From Podochytrium sp. JEL0797 (lineage: Eukaryota > Chytridiomycota > Chytridiomycetes > Chytridiales > Chytriomycetaceae): a stretch of DNA of 57,177 bases. Below the pieces are notes generated by a model. It was not told where the DNA came from. It did not search any database and saw nothing but the letters and a program-made list of their open reading frames with translations. Of the stretch, positions 25,412 through 36,126 are shown one piece after another. Position 1 is the stretch's first letter, and each line of letters begins with the position of its first letter. Both the position numbers and the translations under genes were made by a program. The stretch covers positions 1-57,177 of the forward strand of contig JADGJG010000058.1 in the NCBI GenBank assembly GCA_027596195.1. The letters run 5' to 3'.

Positions 25412-27472
25412 TTAATTCCCCCTCGCACTCTCCTGCAACGCAGTGTAAATCAACGTCCGCATCCTCCCAAACAACACCGTATCCTTCACAATCATCCGAA
25501 TCTGCTTCACAGCCTCATCCGCCGTCAAATTCCCCGCATTAAATCCAGCCACGCACCCGGCAAACGCTTCAAACTCGCCCTGCGACAACGCGTCGCGAAT
25601 CTGCTTGTACAGCGTGGGAGCATCCACGGGCGCCGAGTCGGCCGAAAAAGACGGCTGCGAGGGTTGCTTTTTGGGTGGCGCGTTGGAAGAAGAAACGATG
25701 GGTGTCGGGGTCCCGCGTTCGGCAAGGTTGTCGTTGCTTTTTCGGTTCACACGGTCAAACGCGGTCCGTTGGATGGGTCCTTGGCCTGTGATTGGGGCTC
25801 CTTTGGATCCGGAGCTGCTGTTGCTACTCATGCCGGGTTGTTGTTGTCTCGACCTTCCGGATGACGCGCTGCTTCCGGCTTGCGACAAGTTTGGGGTGCT
25901 CAGCGACGATTGCTTCAAATTCGAGACAGATCCCCCGGATGTTGGTGCAAGTAAGTGGGACGAGGAGCCGGTATTGTTGGTGGATTTGAGGGTTCCGTTG
26001 GCGGTGGAGGGGCTGGGCGTAGATATTTCAGCTTGTATTTGCGGTTGCTGCTGTTGCTGTTGTTGCTGCTGCTGGGATGGAATTTTATCGCTGTGTTGAT
26101 GTTGTTGCTGTTGCTGATGTTGTTGTTGTTGGTGCAGAACCCGCATCGGCTCCTGTTGCTCGGGCTCTTGTGTTGGCGATTTTGTGCGCAGCAGATACTC
26201 TGGAGAGTTGTTCACGCCGGGAATTTCTCGCTGGTTTGCATTCGTGGTGTGTTTGGATCTCAAAGATGGATTGTATCGGTCCGGGAAAGCGAGCGAATAA
26301 TCGAGCGTTTGAGAACTCTAAAAATGCGAGTTTGAAAAATTAACTTGAAATTAAAGCATTTGGGAAATCACTATTCTTACCAACTCAAACGACTTCATAT
26401 CATTCGCATTCAAAAAACTCGGTCCCTCCAGAATCGAATTATAATTCCTGGCGCTGTGCGAGTTTGACATTCCCGCATTGGGCTGCTGATTATAATGGGA
26501 CGGCGCTGTTGACATATAATCTCCCATCGTATTCGCGATTCTTCTCGAGGGGCTGGATCCCAACGCCGCAGTGGTACTAGAAGCCCCGTTTTCGGTGTAT
26601 GACGACGGGGTTCTGAGGGAGGCGGGTGGGTTGCTGAATTGACGCGAGGTGGGAGTGTGACGGGAAGCAGAGGTGACGTTCGTGGGGGTTGTGTCTGTAG
26701 TGCGTTCGAGGAACGATTGGTTGAGGTCCATCGCGTTGAGGGCCGTTGCCATGGCCGGACCGTATTCCACCATACTGACAATGTTCTAGAAATGTGATAA
26801 AGCAAGTCAATAATCAGAATACGCGCGAGGGAAGGCTCTGGTTTTTCACCTTGCGGAAAGCATCCAGTTGAGCGTTATTCTTTTTCAGAATATTGTACTT
26901 CTCCGTGACCAGAGTCTTGGCCTCCGACAAGGTCTGCAAGTCCGTTGCCTGGGTTTGAAGCATCGATTCGAGCTCCGCAATGCGATGGTGCAGCGATTTG
27001 TTTTCGCTTTCGAGCGCATTGATCTGTCAAAAAAACCCGCCCGCTCAGCCATCTCACTCACACGACGGAAGCGAAAAGCGAACCTGTTCGCGCTGGTTCG
27101 CGGATCCCTGGCGCCACTCGAGGAGTTCGCCCTGCAGCACCGCGGTCCTGCGGTCAAACGCCTCCTGGACAATTGTCAAGCCTTCGTTCAACTAGACACG
27201 CACGTTAGTGCATGCATCCCCTTCGCACTTTGCACACAACTCACCAGTCTCTCGGACTCGTCGTTCATGAGGAGCGTGTTGGTTGTGGGGCTCTGGCTCG
27301 TTGTGTTGTTTTCGCGGCCAAATTCGGTGCCCAAACGCGATTTGGTGTTGAGCGAGGACGTGAAGTTGCGTGGGATTCTCTGCTGCTGCGAGGATGGCGA
27401 GTACATGTTGTCGGTGTAGCTCGCCCGCATGGTGTGGCTTGTTGGCGAGTGCGACCGGTCGTGCAGTGACAT
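25412..27472 (-). CDS. Coiled-coil, Gln/Ser-rich protein with a conserved C-terminal helical domain
   Basis: Function not known. It starts MSLHDRSHSPTSHTMRAS at ATG 27470-27472. After a Ser-rich leader come coiled-coil exons (~26850-27260; EAKTLVTEKYNILKKNNAQL), a long disordered Ser/Asn-rich part, and a Gln-rich tract (~26040-26140). A compact ~75-residue C-terminal domain follows (LYKQIRDALSQGEFEAFAGC ... QIRMIVKD). That domain resembles, from memory, the C-terminal domain of plant At4g15545-like coiled-coil proteins. The match is tentative. It is divergent to vinculin with 172 bp between start codons and ends at TAA 25412-25414. Confidence 0.65.
26041..26137. repeat. Imperfect CTG/TTG repeat encoding a poly-Gln/His tract
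   Basis: In the - strand gene this encodes runs of Gln mixed with His. The codons alternate between CAG and CAA, which slows but does not prevent repeat-length change. Confidence 0.8.
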
Positions 27473-27644
27473 GCGATTCGTTTTCGGACTTTTTTTCTCG
27501 AAGACTTCAAAAGTTCTGAAGAATTACGTAAAAATAATATCAGCAATTCTTATTCGAGAAATCTCCTTTCTCTCATTTCATCAACATTAAATCCGCCGCT
27601 CGGCGTTTCATCGAAAATTGTCACTTTTCCTTCTCCAAAAACAC
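27473..27644. promoter_or_regulatory. 172-bp divergent intergenic region (coiled-coil gene / vinculin)
   Basis: Shared upstream region of two divergent genes. It is AT-rich around 27520-27600. No specific factor site is recognised. Confidence 0.5.
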
Positions 27645-30600
27645 ATGTACACTAAAACATCCAAATCCGTGATCGCACCCCTCGCAGAAGCCGTGTCCTC
27701 GCTTGTGCTGATTATTTCAGAAGCTGAAATCAATCATTCCCCGATGCCCGATCTTTCGGTCCTCGCGAAAGTCGTGGACGACCAAATTTCGCACTTGACG
27801 GGCGTGGGGTTGAGAATCGCACAGCAGGCGGTCATGTCGGATACACAGCTCAAGGAAGAAATGCCAGAGTCATGTGATCTTGGTAAGAAAAGCGGGGTTA
27901 AAACGCGTAAAATACATGTTCTAATCCCAATCCCACACAAAAAAAGTCAAAAAGTCCTCGGAACTCCTCGTCTCAGCAACAGAAACTCTCGCCAAAGACC
28001 CCTTCTCGTCTCTCGGCCGCAACAGCCTCCTCGAAGGCGTCAAAGGCATTCTCAAAAACACAGCCCACATTCTCAGCGTAATGGACGACCTCGAAGTTCG
28101 TCGTCTCCTCACTTCCCTCGCTCATTTACGCGACGATCTCGCCGCATTGCCCGAAAAGGAATCTGAACTGTCGGATCTCTTACCTCCCGCGATCGCCTCC
28201 ATCACAGGAGACGCGAACGGCGTCCCCGCACCCCCAGCCCCCATTCGAGCCCCGGCTTCTCAGTCCGAGATTGAAAAATGGGAAACTCAATGGTGTCTCC
28301 TGGCTGCGCTCTTTTCGCAATCGTTTGTCGGGTTCTCTCAAATGTGCCTCAAACGCGCGGGGGAACTGATTGACCAGAACCTGCAGAAGAGACTTCGGAA
28401 CGCGATTGATGTGCTTACCAGGGAAAGTTCAATGCTGTTGAGCACATGTCGTGTGGTGGTGTCGCAGTCGGGTCCGGCGCAGAGCAAAGTGTTGTTGAAT
28501 ATGAGTTGTAATCGCATGTCGATTGCGTTGGATGAGGTGGAGGCTGTAATTCGCACAAAGTTGGAGGAGGATTTCAATTTCGATCAGGCGGTTGCTGTTA
28601 CTGGGGGGTTACAGATGGTGAGTGGATTGATATGATGGCTAATCGTTGACTGATTAATTTTTGCCGTCCCGTTCCGTTCCCCAGACAAACAAACAAGAAT
28701 TAGCTGCAACCCAGAACATGGAAGACTTGATTATGGAAATCAAATACATTCTGGGAGCCAAAGACGGAAACCCATACGCTGCCATGACCGATTTGCTGAA
28801 CCTCTCCAACAGCATCATTGTCGGAACAACAAGTAACCAACACTTTCCTTATTCTTTCAGAATTAACCCCCCACACCCCTTCCAGAATTCATGCACCTCG
28901 TAACCGACCCACTCCAACGCTCGGCCCTCCAAACCCAACTCGACGCCGTCCAAAAAGCAGACGCCGAAACCGTCACCGCCGCCAAATTCTTTGCCGTCAA
29001 ACCAGACTCGATCCAAACCCAACAAGACCTCGGCCACAAACTCGCCCAATCCCGCAACGCCCACAACCTCCTCCGTTTCCTCAAAAACCGCCTCATCGTC
29101 TCCGAAATCACATCCTCGAACCTCGCCCTCATGGACACCTCTACCCCCACCACCGCAACGGGACTCGCGTTCGAAGCCGCGCAGAAGGGGAATCGTAATA
29201 AACTCACCCTCGCGTTGCAAGGGTTTGAAAACGAGGTGGCGCGTTGGACGAGTTTGGTGGAATGTGTGCAACAGATATGTCCGTTTGCGGATCAGGCGGT
29301 GGCGGATCAGGTTGCGGAGGGGGTCAAGACGACTTTGTCACTCGTCCCAATGATTACGGCGGGTGCGAATTTGGTGTGCATGAGTCCCACGGATGAAGCT
29401 GCTTGTGCGCATTTGGAACGGACGGGGAAAGTGTGGGCGGATAATATTCAAGACGCGATGGCGGTTGCGCGGACAAACTTTTCGCCACTCGAAACGGCGA
29501 GTGGATTGCGTCATTGCTTTGCGCAACATACCGATGGGATTGTGAAAGCCATTGTGAAAGGGAACACGGAGATGGGTGTGAGTGAGGCGTTGGCTTCGGT
29601 GGCTTGTGCGGGGAGGTTCGCGGCGGCTGTCAAGAGAACTTTTGAAGCGATTCAGGATCCGGCGTATCGGTTGTCTTTGGAAACGCGGTTCCAAGAGCTC
29701 GAGAGAGGTGATAATTTCATGTTCATTTTATGCGCGACTATTTACCCCTCAATTTTTCGAAATATTTGCAACATCACAGTGCTCCCACACTTCACGGCGA
29801 AAGCCAAGCAGCTCATTGACACCAAAAAACTTATTGAATCCGACGACCTCCTGTCCTGCATCAAAGACCTCTCCTCGCGCTTCCTCGCCATTGAAGACGT
29901 GATGCGTGTGCGCAACGAGAGCCTCATTAACGTGTATAGCATTGGGGAAGTCGCAGGTGCGTCAGCCTCCGACGAACTCGAAGCCAAAAAAATGGCTGTC
30001 GAAGGAATCTCGGTGCAGGTATTGGAAACGGGCGTCGATGCAATTGTGATTGACGCGGAGCCACCGAAACCGCTGTCGGAGGCAGAGGCCAAGGCTGATC
30101 CAATTCAGGTAGGAGTGCCTATTGATTTTTTACACACCTTAATATTTTCTTCGCCCCCCCTGCATCAAAGGCCGCCGCACAAGAAATCAAAGTCGAAGCC
30201 TCCCAATGGAGTCCAACTGAAAACCAAATCATTGAAGCATCCACGAAAATCTCGGACCACATGTCCTCGCTGGCCAAATTTCACAAACAATTGGGCCGCG
30301 AATTCAGCAACCCAGAAGCAAAGAAAGGTTTCATCCTGTGTGCCAAAAGTATCCACGCAGAATCCCTCAAAATTGTACAAAACGCGCGTCCCATTGCTGA
30401 CGCGTGTGTGGACTTGCGGCTGCAGAAGCAATTGCAAGGATCGCTACAGTGGATCGAGAATTTGGCGCAGCAGTTGAAGATTGTGGCAGCGGTGAAGTGC
30501 TCTGCTCCGGCGGATACGGATAAGGATCAGCAACTGATTGCGTGCGCGAGGAATATTATGGTGGCAGTCAAGAATTGTATTCGCGACTCGGAGGCGGGGT

Positions 30601-30800
30601 CGCTGCGGGTTCCGGTGGCGGACGCGGCAGAGAGACGCGCCTCGGCGGTAGCTGTTTTCTTGAATCGGGCTTCGATAGTTCAGGCAGAGAGAAAGAAGAG
30701 TGTGAGTTCTCAACAGCCGCCACAATTGCCAAAGAAGCCTGTCATTCCGGTGATCAAGTTTCGCAGAAACTTGTATCGACCGACTGGAGCAGCGCGTTAA
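27645..30800 (+). CDS. Vinculin (head and tail domains present)
   Basis: Cytoskeletal linker of the vinculin/alpha-catenin superfamily, which couples membrane or talin-like partners to F-actin. Six exons join in phase (27645-27882, 27947-28617, 28685-28832, 28886-29707, 29780-30108, 30171-30800) to give 945 aa; human vinculin is 1,066. The N-terminus matches vinculin D1: IAPLAEAVSSLVLIISEAE, MPDLSVLAKVVDDQISHL, then LLEGVKGILKNTAHIL and DDLEVRRLL. The last exon matches the five-helix tail: WSPTENQIIEASTKI, GFILCAKSIHAESLKIV, IENLAQQLKIVAAVK, ARNIMVAVKNCIRDSEAGS. The Pro-rich hinge is reduced to a short segment (EPPKPLSEAEA). A C-terminal extension with a Pro-rich, basic end (PPQLPKKPVIPV) lies beyond the helix bundle. 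The 29708-29779 intron is stopless and a multiple of three. Confidence 0.93.
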
Positions 30801-30925
30801 CTGGTTTTGAAAGAATCTCAACTTCAAATAAAGAGTTTTGCATATTTATTGTGTTTTGGCCATCATCACACCCACCCACCCACCCATCCATCCATCCACC
30901 ACGCACATCCGAAATCCAACCATTT

Positions 30926-31737
30926 TCAAATCTTGCCCCCATAATACGCATCTGCAATATCCACCAGTTTTCTGCCTCTCGCCTGAGCAATTTCCGTGGG
31001 AGTCTTTTGAATCTGCAAAGCCTCGAAAAAGCCCTTGATGACGTTCAGGTTGTTCATGGAGCCCCTGACTTTTGCAGCCAAGTCGCGGATTCCGATGCAT
31101 CGACAGATTTCGTGGATAGGGTTGTTGGCGACGATTCCAAAGCCAGGAGGAGCCGTCTTGATGGTGAAGTTGACGGCGTGGTAGCGGTGGTTGATGTCGC
31201 CGTAGACGGTGCGCTGCTGGAAGCGCTCGATGGGCATCATATTTTTGATTGCGATTGCGGTTGCCTTTGCGACGGCGCCGGCAGCCTCCGAGGCGCGACC
31301 TGGAAGGGACGATCAGCAACCACTTCAACGCAAAACACGTACGCACCTTCGCCGTAGCCGCCCACGCCGTTGCCGTTGCCCACCACGACGATCGCCGAGA
31401 TGGAGCGGATCTTGCCGCCCTTTGTCGAGCGCGCAACGCGGCGCACGTGGAGCACGCGCTTCTGCAGCGGGGCCTCGCGCTCTGCAGATGGTCTGGGCGC
31501 TGCGCCTCTAGGTGCTTGTGCTCTAGGGGCGTCTCTAGGCGCGCTTCCTTTGGGTGCGTTCGAGGCCTTGGACAACGAAGGCTGGCTAGGCACGGCTGCG
31601 CCAGGCGCCTTCGCTGGAGAAGCCATGGCACCCTTGGACACATCGCCTGCTGCACTCGCAGCAAATCCCCGCGTGGCAAGCCCAGACCAGGCCCCGGCGA
31701 CTCGCAGGCCGTGCATTCGCGAAGTCAGAGCAAACAT
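30926..31737 (-). CDS. Mitochondrial ribosomal protein uS5m
   Basis: Small-subunit mitoribosome protein. Two exons (31347-31737, 30926-31299) give 254 aa. The start MFALTSRMHGLRVAGAW is a basic amphipathic mitochondrial presequence, followed by an Ala/Pro-rich linker. The S5 dsRBD-like region is IRSISAIVVVGNGNG-VGGYGEG and the C-terminal S5 fold includes NPIHEICRCIGIRDLAAKVRG. The GNGNGVGGYGEG loop is the conserved S5 signature. The intron falls inside that loop and is read in phase (G + GT). The ATG at 31735-31737 is 37 bp from the divergent UBE2Z-like start. Confidence 0.93.
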
Positions 31738-31774
31738 TTGGTTTTGAAAGAAAAAAGCAAACTGAATTCCCACC
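31738..31774. promoter_or_regulatory. 37-bp divergent intergenic region (uS5m / UBE2Z-like)
   Basis: The shortest divergent gap in the window. Both transcription start regions must fit in 37 bp or extend into the neighbouring first exons. No motif is evident. Confidence 0.6.
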
Positions 31775-32891
31775 ATGTCCAATAGTTCGAGTTGAGTTGC
31801 CTACTACATTACTCACTGTACTCGCCCACCCAACACCCTTGCTAAAAACTCCCGCTAGTCCTGCGCTTGCAGCGCGAGTTTCTCGACATCTCTCGCTCGC
31901 CAGACACTCAACTGTTCATCTCGTATTCCGACGAAGACCTCACCCACATGCATGCCCTGATCACTGGTCCCGTCAACTCGGTGTATACCCTCGGCATGTT
32001 TGTAAGTGTGCTTTCGGACTTCCTCTCCATATTCAATGCTGCCCCCTTCTCACACTCCGTTTCAGGATTTCTTGTTCTCGTTCCCGAAAGACTACCCCAC
32101 AAATCCTCCCCACGGTACGAATGCACTCCTCCTGATATGAGTGTCTCTTTCGATCCGTGCGAGTCACAAACCTGCCGGATTCATAAGCGAATGTCGAATC
32201 ACTCAATTGTACCCACCCCTCCCATCACTTCATCGCCAATCGTGTTGGAACTTCAGATCGAGTCTTTTGCAACAGCGCGACCCCTTTCAGCCACTTCGTC
32301 CCCCATCGCTGTATTAAATCTCCCCAACCCCTTTCTCCCCCACCGAACAGTCACTGCATTGACCACCGGAACCATGTCGAACAGAACCCGCTTCAACCCC
32401 AACATTTACGCAACGTGAGTTGCTCTGCCCTTTTTTCGAATTCCCCCAACTGTTTCAGAAACTGACCCTGTGAGTTTTTCAGTGGAAAAGTCTGTCTGAG
32501 TATTCTTGGAACTTGGTGAGCTTGCTTTATCCATTCTTCCGTCGTGGTGTGAAAATATCGCTCGAGAACTCAAAAAATATCAGGCGCGGCGAAGCCGGTG
32601 AAAATTGGAGCGCAGCCCACGGAGTCTTGAGTATCCTGATATCCATCCAGTCTCTGATGAGCGACAAACCGTACTTGAATGAGGTGTGAACGCCTTTTCC
32701 CTTTCACTTTCCCAGACATTGAACCCCCCCCCCCCTCGCCGCCGCCTCACTCAGCCCAGCTACGAAAACACGACCGACGAAATCGTGATTGAGAGCTACA
32801 ACCGCAAAATTACGCACGAAACGCTCCGCGTGAGCGTTGCGGATCGACTCGAACAATACCTCTCCATCGATGACCCCGCCGCCTCCTCCTC

Positions 32892-32928
<37 letters not shown>

Positions 32929-34258
32929 GCAACGGCAGATGACGACACAAGTGCATGCAGTGTCGAATCAATCGCGCAGCTGTTGGGCAAGTTTTGCTCG
33001 TGTCGCGATCGGAACCCTTTCGAGGATTTGTGCAAGCGCTTGTTTATGTTGTATTTTGATATTTACATGGTACTGTTTCTGAGTCTCCTGTGTGTTTTTT
33101 TGTTTTTCTAACCCCCTTATAGGCCACCATTGAGAAGGAAGTTGCAAAGGGCATCAAAGACGGCACGCGCTTCACGCGTGCGCGTTTCGAGGCTGGAGGG
33201 AACAGTATGGACGGGGTGTTTGAGTACGCGAAGCTGAAACATCGGCTCGAAAAGATTCATGTGGGGTTACGCGACGAGACGGAGGGTTGGATTGAGTTGA
33301 GTTTTTTGTCATTTTGCAATGGGTGCTTTGTGTGGGGGGGGGGGGGGGGGGCCGGGGGGGGGGGGGGGCGGGGGGGGGGGGGGGGGGGTGGGTGGGGGTT
33401 GTGGTTGGTGCGGGGACTCGCTGGAGGGGTTCAGGGACAGAGAGATCTCGGGCGATTTTGTCGAGACGTTGTTGGGTTGGTTTTTTTTTTTTTTTTGTTA
33501 TTTTTGTTTTTTTTTTTTTTTTTCCCCCCCCCCCCCCCCCCTCTTTCAACCCGTCTCCAACTCATCACTCCTTTTATTTTGTTCAGAGCTTCCAAAACGT
33601 GGATCAAGAATGAAACGTTGGTCAGCTCCAACTTGAAAAACCAGGTATACCTCCCCCTCCTCCCCCCCGTCTTGGTATTTCCTTTCGAAGCATCCACCCA
33701 CACATGCACGCCTCCCCACATTCGCTGACTACACCCACTCACGCACCATTTTTCTCCCAAGTTTGACCAAATCACAGCCTCCAATGAATTCTCGGAAAAC
33801 ATCACCCTCAGTCTATCCGAAGGAAACCCGTTCGTGTGGCTCGTGACCATCACAAACTTACACAACACACTCTACGAGGACGGCTTTTTCGGATGCAAAA
33901 TTGTGTTGCACGATTCGTTTCCGGAAGTGATGCCGCGCATTCAGTTTGGCGTGGATGTGTTTCATCCGAATGTGACCAAGGATGGGGTTCCGTTTTACAG
34001 GTACTTGAATGAGCCAAAAACATCCTTCTTGTCCAAATCCTCACCCTACTAAATTTTCACTCTTGCAGCGTCAAGAAACCCGAAGACATGCGTCAACACC
34101 TGAAAGCACTGCTGAACCTCTTTTTCGACAACCCGGATCCGAGTCCAGCGTCGCACGTGAACTTGCGGGCGGCGGCCATGTTCAGGGAGGGGGAGAAGGG
34201 GAAGAAGGATTATCAGCGGAACTGCAGGCGGTGTGCGCAGAGATCTTTGGAAGGGTAG
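31775..34258 (+). CDS. UBE2Z-like ubiquitin-conjugating enzyme fused to a Cys-less second E2 domain
   Basis: Eleven exons join in phase (31775-31790, 31859-32001, 32066-32114, 32351-32414, 32483-32515, 32584-32683, 32755-33069, 33123-33295, 33587-33644, 33762-34000, 34069-34258) to give 459 aa. Domain 1 is UBE2Z/USE1-type: LRLQREFLDIS, HMHALITGP, FPKDYPTNPPH, then [20 protein letters not shown]. Its catalytic Cys is ~95, and it has the NPN variant of HPN that marks UBE2Z; UBE2Z accepts ubiquitin or FAT10 from UBA6. A poly-Thr run (~182-193, CAA-type DNA repeat) lies in a linker. Domain 2 (~300-459) is a second E2 fold: VWLVTITNLHNTLYEDGFFG, VFHPNVTKDGVPFY, then LLNLFFDNPDPSPASHVNL. Phe ~395 sits exactly where the catalytic Cys should be, so domain 2 looks inactive. 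Two donors are GTTGAG. Confidence 0.9.
32724..32735 (+). repeat. C12 homopolymer in intron 6 of the UBE2Z-like gene
   Basis: Twelve C residues in the sense strand, within the pyrimidine-rich region upstream of the acceptor at 32754. Confidence 0.85.
32891..32935. repeat. (CAA/ACA)n repeat encoding poly-Thr in the UBE2Z-like gene
   Basis: About 14 triplets read as ACA (Thr) in the coding frame, in the linker between the E2 core helices. It probably varies in length between strains. Confidence 0.85.
33334..33540 (+). repeat. Long poly-G, poly-T and poly-C tracts in one intron
   Basis: Within intron 33296-33586 of the UBE2Z-like gene. A ~65-base almost pure G region (33334-~33400) is followed by T-rich runs (~33480-33523) and a ~17-base C run ending near 33541. 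The G and C tracts could pair in the transcript, or the G tract could fold as a G-quadruplex. Exact lengths may be affected by sequencing. Confidence 0.8.
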
Positions 34259-34496
34259 TTTGGGGGAAAGAAGTCTTGTTCCAATTTCTTGTTTGCTGAT
34301 TCAATATTTATGCATAAGTTCTTAAAAGTTACTGCTTGAAACCATCCCACAGCAGCGATAAAGAATATGAAGTAGAAGTCAAAGGGCAAGAATCAGCACC
34401 AAAAGAACGAACATGAAGAAGCGAAATGTATTTATTTCGTATTTTCGTTGTTTGGAATCCACAAAAAGAAGCGTGTACGCGGCTTTGATGAGCAGA

Positions 34497-35474
34497 TCAG
34501 TGTTCACCGTGGTAGTCATATGGCTGCAAGAGATACGACAACGTTTTAGAATCCCTCATGTTTCACCGATATGACTTCTCACCTTCAATCTCGCTGGCAT
34601 CAACACTCCACCGTCGTTGGCAGAGCACACAAAGTCCCACTCGTCTATCAAAGAGAAACTGGTTAATACACTCGACTCGGATCAAGAAGGCGAGAGTAAG
34701 TTGCACGCATATCCGACGATGATCGCGCAATAAATTTTTGCGCATTTTCCCTTTCGCGCTCCCCTCCATTCGATCTGATCCCATGAATTTCGCAAAATCG
34801 ATACGCCGCACTGCCTCCCAAAATCGCGTTCGCACAGACGAAGTCCCATGAATTCGACTCAGCCAACCAATCCCACATCGCCAAAAAAAGCGAAAACCAC
34901 CCCGCCCGCAAAAAAACGCACCATTGTAGTTGTGGTGGTCATCAATAGGAGACTTGAGAGCAGGCCACTCGGCCTCCGCAACAGCAGCACCGTCCTCGAT
35001 AGCAACCGTCTCGCCGGCATCGAGGGCCGGGGCGGCCGGGGCCTTGGGGGCCGCGAAGGAGGAGATGAGCGAGGAAGTGTCGGCGGCGGGGTTCTTGGGG
35101 GCCTTGTAGCTGCGGAGCTCGTTGAGGTACATGTCCTGGATGAGGTCTGCGCGCCGCAAGAGAAAATCACGTAAGGGTCTGTGGAGCGGCGAAATAAATC
35201 AAAAGGGAAGGTGGGGGTGTACCGCGGCGGACGAAGGCGGCGGCGGAGAAGTTGCGGGTCTGTTGGGGGTGTAGATGTGTTAGTGCTCGGGTGGGGGAGG
35301 TGGGAGGGCTGGAAGGATCGTGTCGGTATCGATCGCCACAAGCTGGCACTAGCGCGGCAGCAGCGATCCCTTTGTCAGCCCATTGAGGCAGACGCGAACA
35401 TGCGGTATGGGACACTCAACTGGCTTGACCGCAAGGGCAGAGGCTCTCTTGGCGAGTGCGAAGGATCTGAACAT
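34497..35474 (-). CDS. ATP14: Mitochondrial ATP synthase subunit h (Atp14 / F6 homologue)
   Basis: Peripheral-stalk subunit of the mitochondrial F1Fo ATP synthase. The start MFRSFALAKRASALAV (ATG 35472-35474) is a presequence. Spliced segments then give TRNFSAAAFVRR / DLIQDMYLNELRSYKAP, the subunit h signature that follows presequence cleavage. The acidic Ala/Pro-rich middle contains VAEAEWPALKSP. The C-terminus is DEWDFVCSANDGGVLMPARL / KPYDYHGEH, ending at TGA 34497-34499. It totals about 134 aa in five exons; yeast Atp14 is 124. The first donor is GTTGAG. The downstream introns hold open but irrelevant frames. The next gene upstream on this strand (RidA) ends 84 bp away. Confidence 0.85.
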
Positions 35475-35558
35475 GTTTCGAGGAAAAAAGCAAATTTTCG
35501 GAGAACCCACGCGAAGCAGGGACACACTCCATTCGCACACACACTCGAAGACCATCTT

Positions 35559-35918
35559 TTATTCTTTGGTCGCAGCAGTCACAACAAACTCAATCAGATA
35601 TTCCGCCAACACCATGTTCGCCTGCACACACGCGCGCACGGGCGCATGCCCTTCCGGCACCCATGCATCCCACAGCGCATTCAGCACCGGCACGTCCGTC
35701 AAATTCTTGACATAAATCAATACTTGGAGGAGATGATGGCGGTCGGATCCTGCCAACGCCAACGTCTTGTCGATTTGAGCCAAACATTGTGCGACTTGGC
35801 TTTCGAATCCCTTCGTCTCATCATCGGGCACCTCCACGAGGTGGACTGTTCCATTGTGGATCACGGCGTCGGCATATCTTCGTGCGACATTGATGCGAGT
35901 GATCGTGGAAGGAGCCAT
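35559..35918 (-). CDS. RidA/YjgF-family protein (enamine/imine deaminase-like)
   Basis: Single-exon gene of 119 aa. RidA proteins are small trimers that hydrolyse reactive enamine/imine intermediates released by PLP enzymes. The sequence has the family layout: YADAVIHNGTVHLVEVP near the N-terminus, QVAQCLAQIDKTLALAGSD in the middle helix, VLIYVKNLTDVPVLNALWDAW, and the C-terminal PVRACVQANMVLAEYLIEFV. The motif R-x-C/T-V near the C-terminus (RACV) carries the Arg that binds substrate carboxylate in active members. Start ATG 35916-35918; stop TAA 35559-35561. No targeting sequence is obvious, so it is probably cytosolic. Confidence 0.9.
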   Translation of the reverse strand: MAPSTITRINVARRYADAVIHNGTVHLVEVPDDETKGFESQVAQCLAQIDKTLALAGSDRHHLLQVLIYVKNLTDVPVLNALWDAWVPEGHAPVRACVQANMVLAEYLIEFVVTAATKE

Positions 35919-36126
35919 GTTCGGCGATTTTGACTTCAACTTTTTTCGAGGGAAGAAATTTTTGCATCGCCCGACACAGCGCCCGACAAGCCCTTGGCCC
36001 CAACCACGCCCGGAATCCTTTTCTCCTTTATCTCTTCTATCATGAATATATAATATTGCTTAACAATGCGATAAAGCTACCCCACCATTCACTCTCCGAA
36101 AGAACACCCCCATACGCCTTTGCACC

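Noticed and set aside
33207..33728. Gly-rich frames across the G tract at 33.3-33.4 kb
   Set aside because: They result from the homopolymer inside an intron; phase-correct splicing from 33295 to 33587 joins the E2 domains.
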